From Selenomonas timonae (GTDB taxonomy: Bacteria > Bacillota > Negativicutes > Selenomonadales > Selenomonadaceae), in the NCBI RefSeq assembly GCF_014250475.1, contig NZ_CP060204.1, positions 757,001 to 821,000 on the forward strand: DNA of 64,000 nt, given 5' to 3'. This document shows, piece by piece, positions 10,368 to 19,367 of this stretch. The notes beneath the pieces are model-generated. The model was not told the DNA's origin and searched no databases. It saw only the letters and a program-made list of their open reading frames with translations. Numbering within the stretch: position 1 is the stretch's first letter; the number at the start of each line of letters is the position of its first letter. Both the position numbers and the translations under genes were made by a program.

Positions 10368-11486
10368 ATGACAGAGGGGACGGAGCAGCCAAAAGCGCCG
10401 GGCGCCGACATCATTGAACGCCTGCTTGCCAAGGGCAAGAAGAACGGCGGGACGCTGACATATGGCGAGCTCATTGACGCACTGCAAAAACAGGATATGT
10501 CCCCCGACGAAATGGACGATATGTACCAGCGCTTCAGCGACGAGGGTGTTGAGATCGTCGATGATGTGCCGGGTGCGACGGTGGAAGAACCCGTGGACGA
10601 TGATCCGCCCGAGAAGGAAGAGGAGGTCGAGATCGACCTCACCGTGCCCGAGGGCATCTCGCTCGACGATCCTGTCCGCATGTACCTCAAGGAGATCGGT
10701 CATGTGCCGCTCCTCACGGCAGAGGAGGAGGTTGAGCTCGCTCAGCGCATGGAGGCGGGTGACGAGAGCGCACGCCATCGACTCGAGGAGGCAAATCTGC
10801 GCCTCGTTGTGAGCATCGCCAAACGCTACGTCGGACGCGGTATGCTCTTTCTCGACCTCATACAGGAGGGCAACCTTGGGCTTCTCAAGGCGGTCGAGAA
10901 ATTCGACTACAGCAAGGGCTACAAGTTCAGCACGTACGCAACGTGGTGGATTCGGCAGGCGATTACGCGTGCGATTGCCGATCAGGCACGCACGATCCGC
11001 ATCCCCGTGCACATGGTCGAGACGATCAACAAGCTCATCCGCATCTCACGCCAGCTCCTGCAGGAACTTGGACGTGACCCGCGCCCCGAGGAGATTGCAA
11101 AGGAGATGGGCATCAGTGTCGCACGCGTCCATGAGATCATGAAGATCGCGCAGGAGCCTGTGTCGCTTGAGACGCCGATCGGCGAGGAGGAGGACTCCCA
11201 CCTCGGCGACTTCATCGAGGACGAGGCTGCGCCCGCACCCGCAGAGGCTGCGTCGTTCATGCTCCTGCGCGAGCAGCTCGAGGAGGTCTTGGAGACGCTG
11301 ACCGATCGCGAGAAGAACGTCCTGCGTCTGCGCTTCGGGCTTGAGGATGGGCGTTCGCGCACCCTCGAGGAGGTCGGGCAGAGCTTCGGTGTGACGCGCG
11401 AGCGTATTCGCCAGATTGAGGCAAAGGCACTGCGCAAACTGCGCCACCCGAGCCGCAGCAAGGTGCTGCGTGACTTCTTGGAGTAG
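10368..11486 (+). CDS. rpoD: RNA polymerase primary sigma factor, copy 2 (tandem paralogue)
   Basis: Second full-length sigma-70 factor, 372 residues, with all regions intact (1.1, 1.2, 2, 3, 4). Regions 2 and 4.2 are practically identical to copy 1, so both should read the same promoters. They differ mainly in region 1.1, the acidic linker, region 3 and the segment before 4.1 ([14 protein letters not shown] versus [14 protein letters not shown]). The ATG follows ATAGGAGGACAGC. Which copy is the housekeeping factor cannot be decided from sequence. Its stop codon lies next to the -35 box of the small RNA that follows. Confidence 0.95.
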   Translation: MTEGTEQPKAPGADIIERLLAKGKKNGGTLTYGELIDALQKQDMSPDEMDDMYQRFSDEGVEIVDDVPGATVEEPVDDDPPEKEEEVEIDLTVPEGISLDDPVRMYLKEIGHVPLLTAEEEVELAQRMEAGDESARHRLEEANLRLVVSIAKRYVGRGMLFLDLIQEGNLGLLKAVEKFDYSKGYKFSTYATWWIRQAITRAIADQARTIRIPVHMVETINKLIRISRQLLQELGRDPRPEEIAKEMGISVARVHEIMKIAQEPVSLETPIGEEEDSHLGDFIEDEAAPAPAEAASFMLLREQLEEVLETLTDREKNVLRLRFGLEDGRSRTLEEVGQSFGVTRERIRQIEAKALRKLRHPSRSKVLRDFLE

Positions 11487-11515
11487 TTGACGAAGTGGGC
11501 TGAATATCGTATAAT
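11487..11515 (+). promoter_or_regulatory. Promoter of antitoxin small RNA, locus A
   Basis: TTGACG, 17-bp spacer, TATAAT: near-consensus. It begins one base after the rpoD copy 2 stop, so it is not the promoter of any protein gene on this strand. Confidence 0.75.
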
Positions 11516-11521
11516 AAGCAT

Positions 11522-11610
11522 ACAAAAAGGGCACTGTCGGTAAAACGACCAGCCCCTACTTGACGAAAGAACCCCGCCGAAGTTTTCCGGACTGTGCGGC
11601 GGGGCTTCTT
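11522..11610 (+). ncRNA. Putative type I antitoxin small RNA, locus A
   Basis: A transcript of about 90 nt is predicted from the near-consensus promoter at 11487 to the bidirectional terminator at 11570-11608. It contains GGTAAAACGACC and GCCCCT, a near direct repeat of the plus-strand sequence across the start codon (CGTAAAACGTCAT) and SD of the convergent peptide gene. The RNA can therefore pair with the peptide mRNA's SD/start region. No open reading frame is seen. Inferred antitoxin RNA; expression is unproven. Confidence 0.6.
11570..11608. terminator. Bidirectional terminator shared by toxin and antitoxin RNA, locus A
   Basis: A stem CCCCGCCG / CGGCGGGG has CTTCTT on the plus side and TTCTTTC on the minus side. 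It lies between two convergent transcripts, as in Fst-type par loci. Confidence 0.75.
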
Positions 11611-11677
11611 ATTCCTTAATTGTGACGAGGATCAACAGGGTTACGAGAAGTAACGCAAGCAAATCGTAAAACGTCAT
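11609..11677 (-). CDS. Small hydrophobic peptide, putative type I toxin (locus A)
   Basis: A 22-residue peptide, MTFYDLLALLLVTLLILVTIKE: one membrane-spanning segment with a short charged C-terminus, reminiscent of holin-like/Fst-like type I toxins. The SD (GAGGGGG, 8 nt before ATG) is strong but lies in a hairpin CCCCT-GAG-AGGGG (11686-11698), so translation should be blocked until the RNA is refolded. The minus-strand promoter is TTGCGC, 17 bp, TAGAAT (11738-11766). It is faced by a convergent small RNA with complementarity to its start. Family membership is by pattern only. Confidence 0.6.
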   Translation of the reverse strand: MTFYDLLALLLVTLLILVTIKE

Positions 11678-11737
11678 AGGATCGCCCCCTCTCAGGGGCT
11701 AAGAATCGACCGCCTACCGTTGACAGTGCTTATTTTG

Positions 11738-11766
11738 ATTCTAACACATATGTTTTGTCCGCGCAA
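11738..11766 (-). promoter_or_regulatory. Promoter of the locus A toxin mRNA
   Basis: On the minus strand: TTGCGC, 17-bp spacer, TAGAAT. The predicted +1 is near 11731, giving a leader of about 53 nt before the peptide ATG. Confidence 0.6.
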
Positions 11767-11778
11767 CCAACATTTTTC

Positions 11779-11807
11779 TTGACAGGACGGCGCGTAGCCT
11801 TTATAAT
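11779..11807 (+). promoter_or_regulatory. tRNA-Asn promoter
   Basis: TTGACA, 17-bp spacer, TATAAT: full consensus, 17 bp upstream of the mature tRNA 5' end. Confidence 0.85.
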
Positions 11808-11824
11808 ACGCATGTCTGACACAT

Positions 11825-11900
11825 TCCTCGATAGCTCAGTCGGTAGAGCGTCTGACTGTTAATCAGAATGTCACTGGTTCGAGTCCAGTTCGAGGAGCCA
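11825..11900 (+). tRNA. tRNA-Asn (GTT)
   Basis: Complete 76-nt cloverleaf including encoded CCA. The acceptor TCCTCGA pairs with TCGAGGA, the D arm is GCTC..GAGC, the anticodon loop CTGTTAA carries GTT, and the T arm is ACTGG TTCGAGT CCAGT. Confidence 0.97.
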
Positions 11901-11911
11901 TTTGAAACAAT

Positions 11912-11944
11912 AGGAGTGTAACGCAGCAGTTACACTCCTTTCTT
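11912..11944 (+). terminator. Terminator after tRNA-Asn
   Basis: AGGAGTGTAAC / GTTACACTCCT perfect stem followed by TTCTT. Confidence 0.85.
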
Positions 11945-11967
11945 ATGTCTGTGGAAAGGAGGATCTC

Positions 11968-12657
11968 ATGCAGCTCGATGCGCGTCTCGCGGCGATTGCC
12001 GCATTCGTCCCGCACGGAACAGTGCTCGCGGACATCGGCGGCGACCACGCCTATCTCGCCGCGACCCTCGTCATGAAGGGCATTGCGCAACGCGCCGTTG
12101 TCGGCGACCTCAGTGCGGGGGCGTGTGCGGCGGCACGGCGTACCGTGGGAACGCAGCGACTCACACGCGAGATCGACGTGCGGCAGGGCGATGGGCTGTC
12201 CGTCCTCGCGCCTGGCGAGGCGGAGTCCATCGTCATCGCGGGCATGGGCGGTGCGCTCATCACAGAGATTCTCTCGGGCGCGCCCGATGTGCTCGCACGC
12301 GTGCAGACCCTGGTCCTCCAGCCCATGAACGGCGCGGCAAAGCTGCGCCGCTGGCTCTGCGAAAACGGCTGGAACATCGTGGACGAAACACTTGTGCGTG
12401 CAAACGGTCGCCTCTACGAGATCATCCGCGCCGAGCGCGGTGCATGCGAGATGCCCGACGATGTACTCCTTCATATCGGCGCAAAACTTTACGAAAAGCG
12501 CGACCCTCTCCTGCATGAGCATATTGAAGGAAAGATTGCAAAGCTCACTCGTGCCGTCGAGGGCATGAATGCCAGCGCAGCAGCGCGGCAGAGCACGGAG
12601 TATCGTGAAACGGTATCGAGATTAGCAGCACTGCGAACACTGCTGATGTTACTTTGA
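11968..12657 (+). CDS. trmK: tRNA (adenine(22)-N(1))-methyltransferase TrmK
   Basis: SAM-dependent class I methyltransferase that forms m1A22 in tRNAs in Firmicutes. 229 residues; the N-terminal Rossmann domain shows the SAM motif VLADIGGDHAYL and the family's MGGALI segment (IVIAGMGGALITEIL), plus LVLQPMNG. The C-terminal helical domain is present. TrmK followed by a Nif3-like gene is a conserved Firmicute pair; the two are 11 bp apart and probably co-transcribed. Confidence 0.93.
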   Translation: MQLDARLAAIAAFVPHGTVLADIGGDHAYLAATLVMKGIAQRAVVGDLSAGACAAARRTVGTQRLTREIDVRQGDGLSVLAPGEAESIVIAGMGGALITEILSGAPDVLARVQTLVLQPMNGAAKLRRWLCENGWNIVDETLVRANGRLYEIIRAERGACEMPDDVLLHIGAKLYEKRDPLLHEHIEGKIAKLTRAVEGMNASAAARQSTEYRETVSRLAALRTLLMLL

Positions 12658-12668
12658 GAGGAGCCCCC

Positions 12669-13478
12669 ATGCTCAGCTGTCAGCTCATCATGAACGCGCT
12701 CGAGCGCATCGCACCGCGCCGCCTCGCCGAGGACTGGGACAACCCCGGACTCCTCGTCGGCAGCTACGCGCAGAAGGTCGGACGCGTCCTTGTCGCGCTC
12801 GATGTCGATGACCGCGTCACCGAGGAAGCCATTGCGCGCGGGGCGGACATGATCGTCGCGCACCATCCCGCGATCTTTCGCGGCATGAAGCAGCTGCGCA
12901 CCGACCTCCCTCTCGGGAAGCGCCTCGCCGCCCTCCTCACACACGGCATCGCCGTCGCGGCGGCGCATACGAACCTCGACGTGACGCGCGGCGGCGTCAA
13001 CGACGTGCTTGCCGCGCATCTCGGACTCGAGAAACTCTCCTCCTTCGTCATTACGAGTCAGGAGGAGGGCGTGACTGAGAGCCTTGGTCGCATGGGCGTG
13101 CTCCCCGCACCCTTGGCGATTGAGGACTTCGCACGCACGGTGAAGGAGCGCCTCGGCGTCAGCCACGTCCGTCTCGCCGCCGTAGCGGCGCGCCCCGTGC
13201 GTCGCGTTGCGGTTTGCGGCGGCGCGGGTGCGGATTTCATCGACGATGCCGTGCGGCGCGGCGCGGATGTCTACGTCACGGGCGATGTGAAGTACCACGA
13301 CGCGCAGCGCGCCGTGGAGCAGGGCATGCACATCATCGACGCGGGGCACTTCGGCACGGAGGTACCCGTCCTGCCTGTCCTCGCCGAACAATTACGCACG
13401 GAGCTTTCGTCCGAACGCGGAGAGATTGAGATTTTTGTCACAAACACGCAGCGAGACGTGTTCGATGTAATAATATAG
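12669..13478 (+). CDS. Nif3-like dinuclear metal-centre hexameric protein (YqfO family)
   Basis: NIF3/DUF34 protein of 269 residues, often misnamed GTP cyclohydrolase I type 2; in vivo role uncertain. Metal ligands are in [10 protein letters not shown] and in the C-terminal GDVKYHDAQ and DAGHFGTE motifs. This is the short form without the inserted PII-like domain found in B. subtilis YqfO. An in-frame TTG lies at 12654, but ATG 12669 is spaced correctly behind GAGGAG. Confidence 0.9.
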   Translation: MLSCQLIMNALERIAPRRLAEDWDNPGLLVGSYAQKVGRVLVALDVDDRVTEEAIARGADMIVAHHPAIFRGMKQLRTDLPLGKRLAALLTHGIAVAAAHTNLDVTRGGVNDVLAAHLGLEKLSSFVITSQEEGVTESLGRMGVLPAPLAIEDFARTVKERLGVSHVRLAAVAARPVRRVAVCGGAGADFIDDAVRRGADVYVTGDVKYHDAQRAVEQGMHIIDAGHFGTEVPVLPVLAEQLRTELSSERGEIEIFVTNTQRDVFDVII

Positions 13479-13509
13479 AAGAAAATATGAAAGGGGAAGG
13501 GGAGACACA

Positions 13510-15309
13510 ATGGATCAGAAGCATATCCGCAATTTTTCCATCATCGCCCACATCGACCACGGCAAATCCACCATCGCCGACCGCCTCATCGAGTACACGG
13601 GCACACTCAGCGAGCGCGAGATGGAGGCGCAGGTGCTCGACAGCATGGATCTCGAGCGCGAGCGCGGCATCACGATCAAGGCACAGACCGTGCGCCTCGA
13701 CTATCGCGGCGAGGACGGCGAGATGTACGAGCTGAACCTCATTGATACACCGGGGCACGTCGACTTCAACTACGAGGTCTCGCGCAGCCTTGCCGCATGC
13801 GAGGGCGCGCTCCTCGTCGTGGATGCGGCGCAGGGGGTGGAGGCACAGACGCTCGCGAACGTCTACCTTGCGCTTGAACATGACCTCGAGATCGTCCCCG
13901 TCATCAACAAGATCGACCTGCCGAGCGCGGAGCCTGACCGCGTGAAGCATGAAATCGAGGATACCATCGGTCTCGACACGAGCGCCGCCGTCCTCGCCTC
14001 GGCAAAGACGGGACTCGGCATCAAGGAAGTACTCGACGCTGTTGTTGCCTATATCCCGCCGCCTGAGGGCGACCCCGAGGCGCCGCTGCGCGCGCTGATC
14101 TTCGACTCCTATTTCGACCCGTACAAAGGCGTCATTGCAAATGTGCGCGTCAAGGAGGGAACGATCAAAAAGGGCATGAAGCTGAAACTCATGGCGACGG
14201 GCAAGACCTTCGATGTGACGGATGTCGGCTGCTTCCGCCCGCAGCCCGTCGATACGGGTGAACTCGGCACGGGCGAGGTCGGCTTCATCGCGGGCGCACT
14301 GAAGGATGTGCGCGATGTGCGCGTTGGTGACACCGTGACGGGCGCGGAGAGACCCGCTGCCGAGGCATTGCCCGGATATCGCGGCGTCACGCCGATGGTC
14401 TTCTGTGGACTCTACCCCGAGGACAGCAAGGACTACGACAACCTGCGCGAGGCGCTCGAAAAGCTCCAGCTCAACGACGCCGCGCTCGTCTTCGAGCCGG
14501 AGACCTCCATTGCGCTCGGCTTTGGCTTCCGCTGCGGCTTCCTCGGACTCCTCCACATGGACGTGATCCAGGAGCGTCTTGAGCGCGAGTACAACCTCGG
14601 GCTCATTATGACGGCGCCCTCCGTCGTCTACCACGTCTACCGCACGGACGGCACAATGCGTGAGGTCAGCAACCCCGCCGACCTGCCGCCGACGACCGAG
14701 ATCGACCACATCGAGGAGCCGTGTGTCAAGGCGACCGTCATCGTCCCGAAGGACTACGTCGGCGCGGTCATGGAGATCTCGCAGGAAAAGCGCGGTGTCT
14801 TCCAGACGATGGACTACCTCGACGCAACGCGCGTCATGGTCATCTACCACATCCCGCTGAACGAAATCCTCTACGACTACTTCGACCGTCTGAAATCCGC
14901 GACGCGCGGCTACGCGTCCCTTGACTACGAGCTGATTGACTACCAGACCTCGAATCTCGTGAAGCTCGACATCCTCCTCAACGGCGATCCCGTGGACGCG
15001 CTCTCGACCATCGTCCACCGCGATCGCGCCGTTGCGCGCGGCCGTCAGCTTGCCGTCAAGCTCAAGGGCATCATCCCTCAGCAGATGTTTGAGATCCCAA
15101 TCCAGGCGGCGATCGGCAGCAAGATCATTGCGCGCGAGAACGTGCGCGCGCGCCGCAAGGACGTTCTGGCAAAATGCTACGGCGGCGACATCACGCGCAA
15201 GCGCAAGCTGCTCGAAAAGCAGAAGGAGGGCAAGAAGCGCATGAAGGCGGTCGGCAGCGTCGAATTGCCCCAGGAGGCGTTTATGGCGGTTCTCAAGATT
15301 GATGAGTAA
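13510..15309 (+). CDS. lepA: Elongation factor 4 (LepA)
   Basis: Ribosome-bound translational GTPase acting on stalled or back-translocated ribosomes. 599 residues, standard length. G1 motif AHIDHGKST, switch [11 protein letters not shown]4 NKID; the C-terminal LepA-specific domain ends with [33 protein letters not shown], here described rather than fully quoted. It starts ATG behind GGGGAGA and overlaps hemW by 8 bp, a widely conserved pairing. Confidence 0.97.
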   Translation: MDQKHIRNFSIIAHIDHGKSTIADRLIEYTGTLSEREMEAQVLDSMDLERERGITIKAQTVRLDYRGEDGEMYELNLIDTPGHVDFNYEVSRSLAACEGALLVVDAAQGVEAQTLANVYLALEHDLEIVPVINKIDLPSAEPDRVKHEIEDTIGLDTSAAVLASAKTGLGIKEVLDAVVAYIPPPEGDPEAPLRALIFDSYFDPYKGVIANVRVKEGTIKKGMKLKLMATGKTFDVTDVGCFRPQPVDTGELGTGEVGFIAGALKDVRDVRVGDTVTGAERPAAEALPGYRGVTPMVFCGLYPEDSKDYDNLREALEKLQLNDAALVFEPETSIALGFGFRCGFLGLLHMDVIQERLEREYNLGLIMTAPSVVYHVYRTDGTMREVSNPADLPPTTEIDHIEEPCVKATVIVPKDYVGAVMEISQEKRGVFQTMDYLDATRVMVIYHIPLNEILYDYFDRLKSATRGYASLDYELIDYQTSNLVKLDILLNGDPVDALSTIVHRDRAVARGRQLAVKLKGIIPQQMFEIPIQAAIGSKIIARENVRARRKDVLAKCYGGDITRKRKLLEKQKEGKKRMKAVGSVELPQEAFMAVLKIDE

Positions 15310-16453
15310 GACTTGGGGGCTCTATGCCCACATCCCTTATTGCGTGAAAAAATGTGCATACTGCGACTTCGTCTCTGCCGCAAATGCAGCTGCGGCGGAG
15401 ATGGAGGATTATGCGGCGGCGCTGCGGGCGGAGATTCTGCGTGAGGCGCCGCCGCTTCGCGCGCTCTGGGGCGATGTCACGACCGTCTACCTCGGCGGCG
15501 GTACGCCGACCGCGCTGCCTGCCGTGCTTCTCACGCAGATCCTCGACACCATCCATGAGGCGGCAGGGGAGCCTCTTGAATGCACGGTGGAGGTGAACCC
15601 GGGCACGGTGGACGAGGAACATCTCGTGCAGCTCAGAGCGGCGGGCGCGAACCGCCTCAGCCTCGGCGTACAGAGTTTCGATGATCGACTGCTACGCGTC
15701 ATCGGGCGCATCCACACGGCGGAGGAGGCGCGCGCGGCAGTCCGCGCGGCACGTGCGGCGGGTTTCGATAATCTCAGCCTCGACCTCATGTATGCGCTGC
15801 CAACGCAGACTCTTGCTGATCTGAAGCAGAGTGTCAACGAAGCACTCGCTCTCGCGCCTGAACATATCTCTGTCTATGGTCTCATCGTGGAGGAGGGCAC
15901 ACCATTTGCCGCTGCAGAGGCGGCGGGACGGCTCACGCTCCCCGATGAGGATGCGGCGGAGGAGATGTACGACTATCTGATGGCGGAGCTGCCCGCGCGT
16001 GGTTACCGCCGCTACGAGATCTCGAACTTTGCGCGCGCGAGCTATGAGAGCCGGCACAATCTTGGCTATTGGAGGAACATCCCCTATCTCGGCGTCGGTG
16101 CGGCGGCGCACGGCTATGTGGACGGCGTACGCTGGGGCAATGAGACGGACGCGCGTCGTTACATCCGCGCCATCCGTACGGGCGCGTCTGTCCGCACGCC
16201 CGAGGACGCGGAGCGCACAGCGGTGAACGCGATGGAGGAGTATGCCTTCCTCGCCCTGCGCACAGCGGAGGGAATTGATGAGGCGGATTTTTATCGCACA
16301 TTTGGCGTGAGCATTGATGCCGTTTATAGCACTGTGATCACGCAGCAGATCAAGCGCAACCTGCTGTGCCGCGCGCAGGGGCATATCGCCCTTACGGCGG
16401 CAGGTATGAAGCTGGGCAACGAAGTCTTTGCCGCATTTTTACACGACGAATGA
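15302..16453 (+). CDS. hemW: Radical SAM haem chaperone HemW
   Basis: HemN-like radical SAM protein of 383 residues. The iron-sulphur motif is [10 protein letters not shown]: CxxxCxxC followed by DF, which marks HemW (haem-binding chaperone) rather than the true coproporphyrinogen dehydrogenase HemN, where a fourth Cys follows. The conserved LGGGTPT and C-terminal HemN-C domain are present. ATG 15302 is used; a TTG at 15299 is in frame. No clear SD, so translation is probably coupled to lepA. Confidence 0.9.
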   Translation: MSKTWGLYAHIPYCVKKCAYCDFVSAANAAAAEMEDYAAALRAEILREAPPLRALWGDVTTVYLGGGTPTALPAVLLTQILDTIHEAAGEPLECTVEVNPGTVDEEHLVQLRAAGANRLSLGVQSFDDRLLRVIGRIHTAEEARAAVRAARAAGFDNLSLDLMYALPTQTLADLKQSVNEALALAPEHISVYGLIVEEGTPFAAAEAAGRLTLPDEDAAEEMYDYLMAELPARGYRRYEISNFARASYESRHNLGYWRNIPYLGVGAAAHGYVDGVRWGNETDARRYIRAIRTGASVRTPEDAERTAVNAMEEYAFLALRTAEGIDEADFYRTFGVSIDAVYSTVITQQIKRNLLCRAQGHIALTAAGMKLGNEVFAAFLHDE

Positions 16454-16524
16454 TTCCATTAGATATAAATTTGTGCTATGATAGGTATTGTTTCACGTTG
16501 TTATCATCCGAAAGGAGAAAATCT

Positions 16525-16824
16525 ATGAAAACATTGACCATGATCGAGATGGCGGGCTGCCCTTACTGCGCGAATGCCCACCGCGCGATGGACGCGCTGC
16601 GCGCCGAGGGCGGCTCGTATGCGGATGTGACAGTCGATTTCATCGACGAGAACCGCGAACCCGAGAAGACGCAGCTGTTTGCAGGACAGTACTACTACGT
16701 GCCGAGCATCTTCATGGATGGTGAGAAGCTCTACGAGGCACAGCCGGGGCATAGCTACGACAAGATCTATGCCGAGGTAAAGCATGCGTTCGATGCAGTG
16801 CGTGAGAAAACGCACAATTCATGA
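16525..16824 (+). CDS. Glutaredoxin/thioredoxin-like protein
   Basis: Small cytoplasmic thioredoxin-fold protein of 99 residues with the redox-active CPYC motif at residues 12-15 (MAGCPYCANA) and a cis-Pro segment YVPSIFMDG. CPYC is the glutaredoxin signature, but the partner and reductant are unknown. The start ATG is 5 nt after AAAGGAGAAA. It stands alone after hemW. Confidence 0.8.
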   Translation: MKTLTMIEMAGCPYCANAHRAMDALRAEGGSYADVTVDFIDENREPEKTQLFAGQYYYVPSIFMDGEKLYEAQPGHSYDKIYAEVKHAFDAVREKTHNS

Positions 16825-16999
16825 AAAATATGACAAAGTTGCATGAGAAAAACGAAAATAAAACTTGTAAAATTATCTGAAATCCAGCATAATAACGAAT
16901 GTGCTATTTTCACAATATACATAAAGATCCTCGCGGATGCGATCGTGTACGGGTAGCGCGGCGGCGTTCACGAGGGGAAAAACAAGATGAGGTGAGTTT

Positions 17000-17350
17000 A
17001 TGCATCAACCCGTTACTGACAATCCATTTGTCATCATGTTCATCAACATGGTCATCGTCTTCGCTGTTCTGACAGTGATCTGGGGGCTCATCGAGCTGAC
17101 CCACAGACTTGACCCGACGAAGAAGAAGGAAGAGCCGCCTGCGGCGGTGTCTGCCGCTCCTGTGCCCCCCCCCGCAGCCCCCGCTGCGCCTGCTGTTCCG
17201 GCGGGGCTGTCCATGGAGACCGTTGCCGTCATCGCAGCAGCCGTCACCGCCTGTGGCTACAGCGTGGAGCAGATTCATGCGATTCGTCCGGCAGAGCAGC
17301 CCGTGTGGCGCAACTTCGGCCGTACGCAGGGAATGCGCACCGCGCGCTGA
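17000..17350 (+). CDS. Na+-pumping decarboxylase gamma/delta-type small subunit
   Basis: Membrane-anchored accessory subunit of oxaloacetate or methylmalonyl-CoA decarboxylase (OadG/MmdD-like). 116 residues: one N-terminal transmembrane helix (about 10-32), a charged KKKEE segment, a Pro/Ala-rich linker (about 47-72), and a short C-terminal tail ending RTAR. This architecture recruits the carboxyltransferase subunit to the membrane beta subunit. It lies 17 bp upstream of the beta-subunit gene. No alpha or biotin-carrier subunit is in this window, so the substrate is not determined. Confidence 0.78.
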   Translation: MHQPVTDNPFVIMFINMVIVFAVLTVIWGLIELTHRLDPTKKKEEPPAAVSAAPVPPPAAPAAPAVPAGLSMETVAVIAAAVTACGYSVEQIHAIRPAEQPVWRNFGRTQGMRTAR

Positions 17351-17367
17351 GGAGGGAGTGAGATACT

Positions 17368-18495
17368 ATGGATTTTATCAATGCATTTACCGTCTCCCTG
17401 CAGGCCGTCGTCGATGGCAGCGGATTCGTGGGAATGACCGGCGGCAACGTCATCATGATCGCGGTCGGACTCATCCTGCTCTATCTCGCCTTTGCACGCG
17501 ACTTTGAGCCGCTGCTCCTCAGCCCGATTGCATTCGGTTGTATCCTTGCGAATATCCCGTTCAACGGCTTTGAGGAGCCGGGCGTCATGTCCGCGATCGG
17601 CATGGGTATCAAATACGAGATCTTCCCGCCGCTCATCTTCCTCGGCGTCGGTGCGATGACGGACTTCGGACCGCTGATTGCACGTCCCTCGAGCCTTCTC
17701 ATGGGCGCTGCGGCACAGTTCGGCGTCTTTGTTGCTCTCCTCGGTGCGATGTGGTTTGGCTTCACGGCACAGGAGGCAGGCTCCATCGGCATCATCGGCG
17801 GTGCGGACGGTCCGACGTCGATCTACCTCGCGACCAAGATGGCACCGCATCTCCTCGGCGCGATCGCCGTTGCGGCATACACCTACATGGCTCTCGTTCC
17901 GCTCATTCAGCCGCCGGTTATGCAGCTGCTCACCTCCAAGAAGGAGCGTGAGGTCATCATGGAGCAGGCGCGTGAGGTCACGAAGTTCGAGCGTATCGCA
18001 TTCCCGATTGTCTCGACTATCTTCATCAGCCTTCTCCTCCCGTCCATCACAGCTCTTCTCGGTATGCTGATGCTCGGCAACCTCTTCCGTGAGAGCGGCG
18101 TGACGGATCGTCTCTCCGATACGGCGCAGAACGCGCTCATCAATACGGTCACGATCTTCCTCGCGCTTGGCACGGGTCTCACGATGAGTGCAGAGAACTT
18201 CCTCGTTGCTGAGACCATCCTCATCATCTTCCTTGGTTTTGTCGCCTTCATCTTTGGTACGGCGGCAGGCGTTGTCCTCGGCAAGATCATGTGCCGCGCG
18301 ACGGGCTGGAAGGTCAACCCGCTCATCGGCTCTGCGGGCGTTTCCGCTGTTCCGATGGCGGCACGCGTCAGCCAGATCGTCGGCATCAAGGCAAAGCCGG
18401 GCAACTACCTCCTCATGCACGCCATGGGACCGAACGTCGCCGGTGTTATCGGCACGGCGGTTGCGGCAGGTACGATGCTCGCGATGCTGATGTAA
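17368..18495 (+). CDS. Na+-translocating decarboxylase beta subunit (OadB/MmdB/GcdB family)
   Basis: Integral membrane Na+ channel/pump subunit, 375 residues and about 9-11 hydrophobic segments. The family signature [13 protein letters not shown] with the Na+-binding Asp is present, as are [16 protein letters not shown] near the N-terminus and [11 protein letters not shown] near the C-terminus. It converts decarboxylation energy (oxaloacetate, methylmalonyl-CoA or glutaconyl-CoA) into a Na+ gradient. The SD GGAGGGAG precedes the ATG. Co-transcribed with the gamma-like subunit. Confidence 0.93.
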   Translation: MDFINAFTVSLQAVVDGSGFVGMTGGNVIMIAVGLILLYLAFARDFEPLLLSPIAFGCILANIPFNGFEEPGVMSAIGMGIKYEIFPPLIFLGVGAMTDFGPLIARPSSLLMGAAAQFGVFVALLGAMWFGFTAQEAGSIGIIGGADGPTSIYLATKMAPHLLGAIAVAAYTYMALVPLIQPPVMQLLTSKKEREVIMEQAREVTKFERIAFPIVSTIFISLLLPSITALLGMLMLGNLFRESGVTDRLSDTAQNALINTVTIFLALGTGLTMSAENFLVAETILIIFLGFVAFIFGTAAGVVLGKIMCRATGWKVNPLIGSAGVSAVPMAARVSQIVGIKAKPGNYLLMHAMGPNVAGVIGTAVAAGTMLAMLM

Positions 18496-18565
18496 CCCCG
18501 TTTCCTCCTATAAAGATTTCGGAGGCAGGATAGCTCCCTGTCTCATATACCCCTAGCATTTGACA

Positions 18566-18604
18566 AAATCCTCCTTCATATGTACTATGAGGGAGGATTT
18601 TTCG
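18566..18604 (+). terminator. Terminator after decarboxylase operon
   Basis: AAATCCTCC / GGGAGGATTT stem followed by TTTC. Confidence 0.75.
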
Positions 18605-18667
18605 TTCGCGCTGTTCTTCCACCTGCGCGAAAACATGTCAATATTTTTACAACGGAAGGAAGATACT

Positions 18668-19366
18668 ATGCGCGGAACATTCTACGGCATCGGCGTTGGC
18701 CCCGGCGACCCCGAGCTGCTCACCGTCAAGGCAATCAAGGCGATCGAGGCGGCGGACGTCCTCATCGCCCCCAAGACCGAGAAGAAGGAGGGCAGCGTCG
18801 CCCTCGAGATCGCACGACCCTACCTCAAGGATGACATCGAGATCGTCTACCAAGTCTTCCCGATGGTCAAGGACTTTGCAGAGGACACGGGCGCATGGGA
18901 GGCGAACAAGGCGGAGATCCTCGCGCTGCTGAACGCGGGCAAGAACGTCGCCTTTCTCACCCTTGGCGACCCCATGTTTTACAGCACCTACATCTATGTT
19001 TTCCGCCTCCTCGAGCATGAGGACGTGGACATCGTAACGATCCCCGGCATCCCCGCCTTTGCCGCGATCGGCAGCCGCGTCGGCAGACCGATTGTCGAGG
19101 GCAACGACATCCTCGCCATCATCCCCGGCACGGCAGACAAGAAGCACCTCGAGGAGGTCATGGCGGTCGCAAGCAGCGCTGTCGTCATGAAGGTCTACCA
19201 CAACTCCGCAGAGATCATCGACCTCCTGCGCCGCAACAATATGACGAAGGAGGCGGTGCTGGTCAGCCGCGTTGGACTCGACGACGAGCGCATCATTCAC
19301 GACCTCGAGGCGCACGCCGACGAGAAGTTGAACTACCTCTCGACCATTCTCACGCGGAGGAGCTGA
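18668..19366 (+). CDS. cbiL: Precorrin-2/cobalt-factor II C20-methyltransferase (CbiL/CobI-like)
   Basis: Tetrapyrrole methylase (cobalamin pathway) of 232 residues. N-terminal YGIGVGPGDPELLTVKAIKAI, LGDPMFYSTY and the following IPGIPAFAA segment are characteristic of the C20 enzymes. In an anaerobe the substrate would be cobalt-factor II (inferred). The ATG at 18668 follows GGAAGGAAG. It is the first gene of an operon with a substrate-binding lipoprotein, FecCD-type permease and ATPase, with only 1 bp before the next gene. No cobalamin riboswitch is visible in the short leader. Confidence 0.88.
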   Translation: MRGTFYGIGVGPGDPELLTVKAIKAIEAADVLIAPKTEKKEGSVALEIARPYLKDDIEIVYQVFPMVKDFAEDTGAWEANKAEILALLNAGKNVAFLTLGDPMFYSTYIYVFRLLEHEDVDIVTIPGIPAFAAIGSRVGRPIVEGNDILAIIPGTADKKHLEEVMAVASSAVVMKVYHNSAEIIDLLRRNNMTKEAVLVSRVGLDDERIIHDLEAHADEKLNYLSTILTRRS

Positions 19367-19367
19367 C

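Noticed and set aside
8880-11012. 710-codon minus-strand frame opposite dnaG/rpoD
   Set aside because: Contains an internal near-repeat only because the two sigma genes on the other strand are repeats; composition is antisense-like and no start signal exists.
11531-11729. 5'/3' fold-back of the locus A toxin mRNA (GCACTGTC with GACAGTGC)
   Set aside because: The complementary 3' segment (11531-11538) lies beyond the shared terminator, so it would not be in the terminated toxin mRNA. The similarity is instead reported as sequence shared by the two RNAs.
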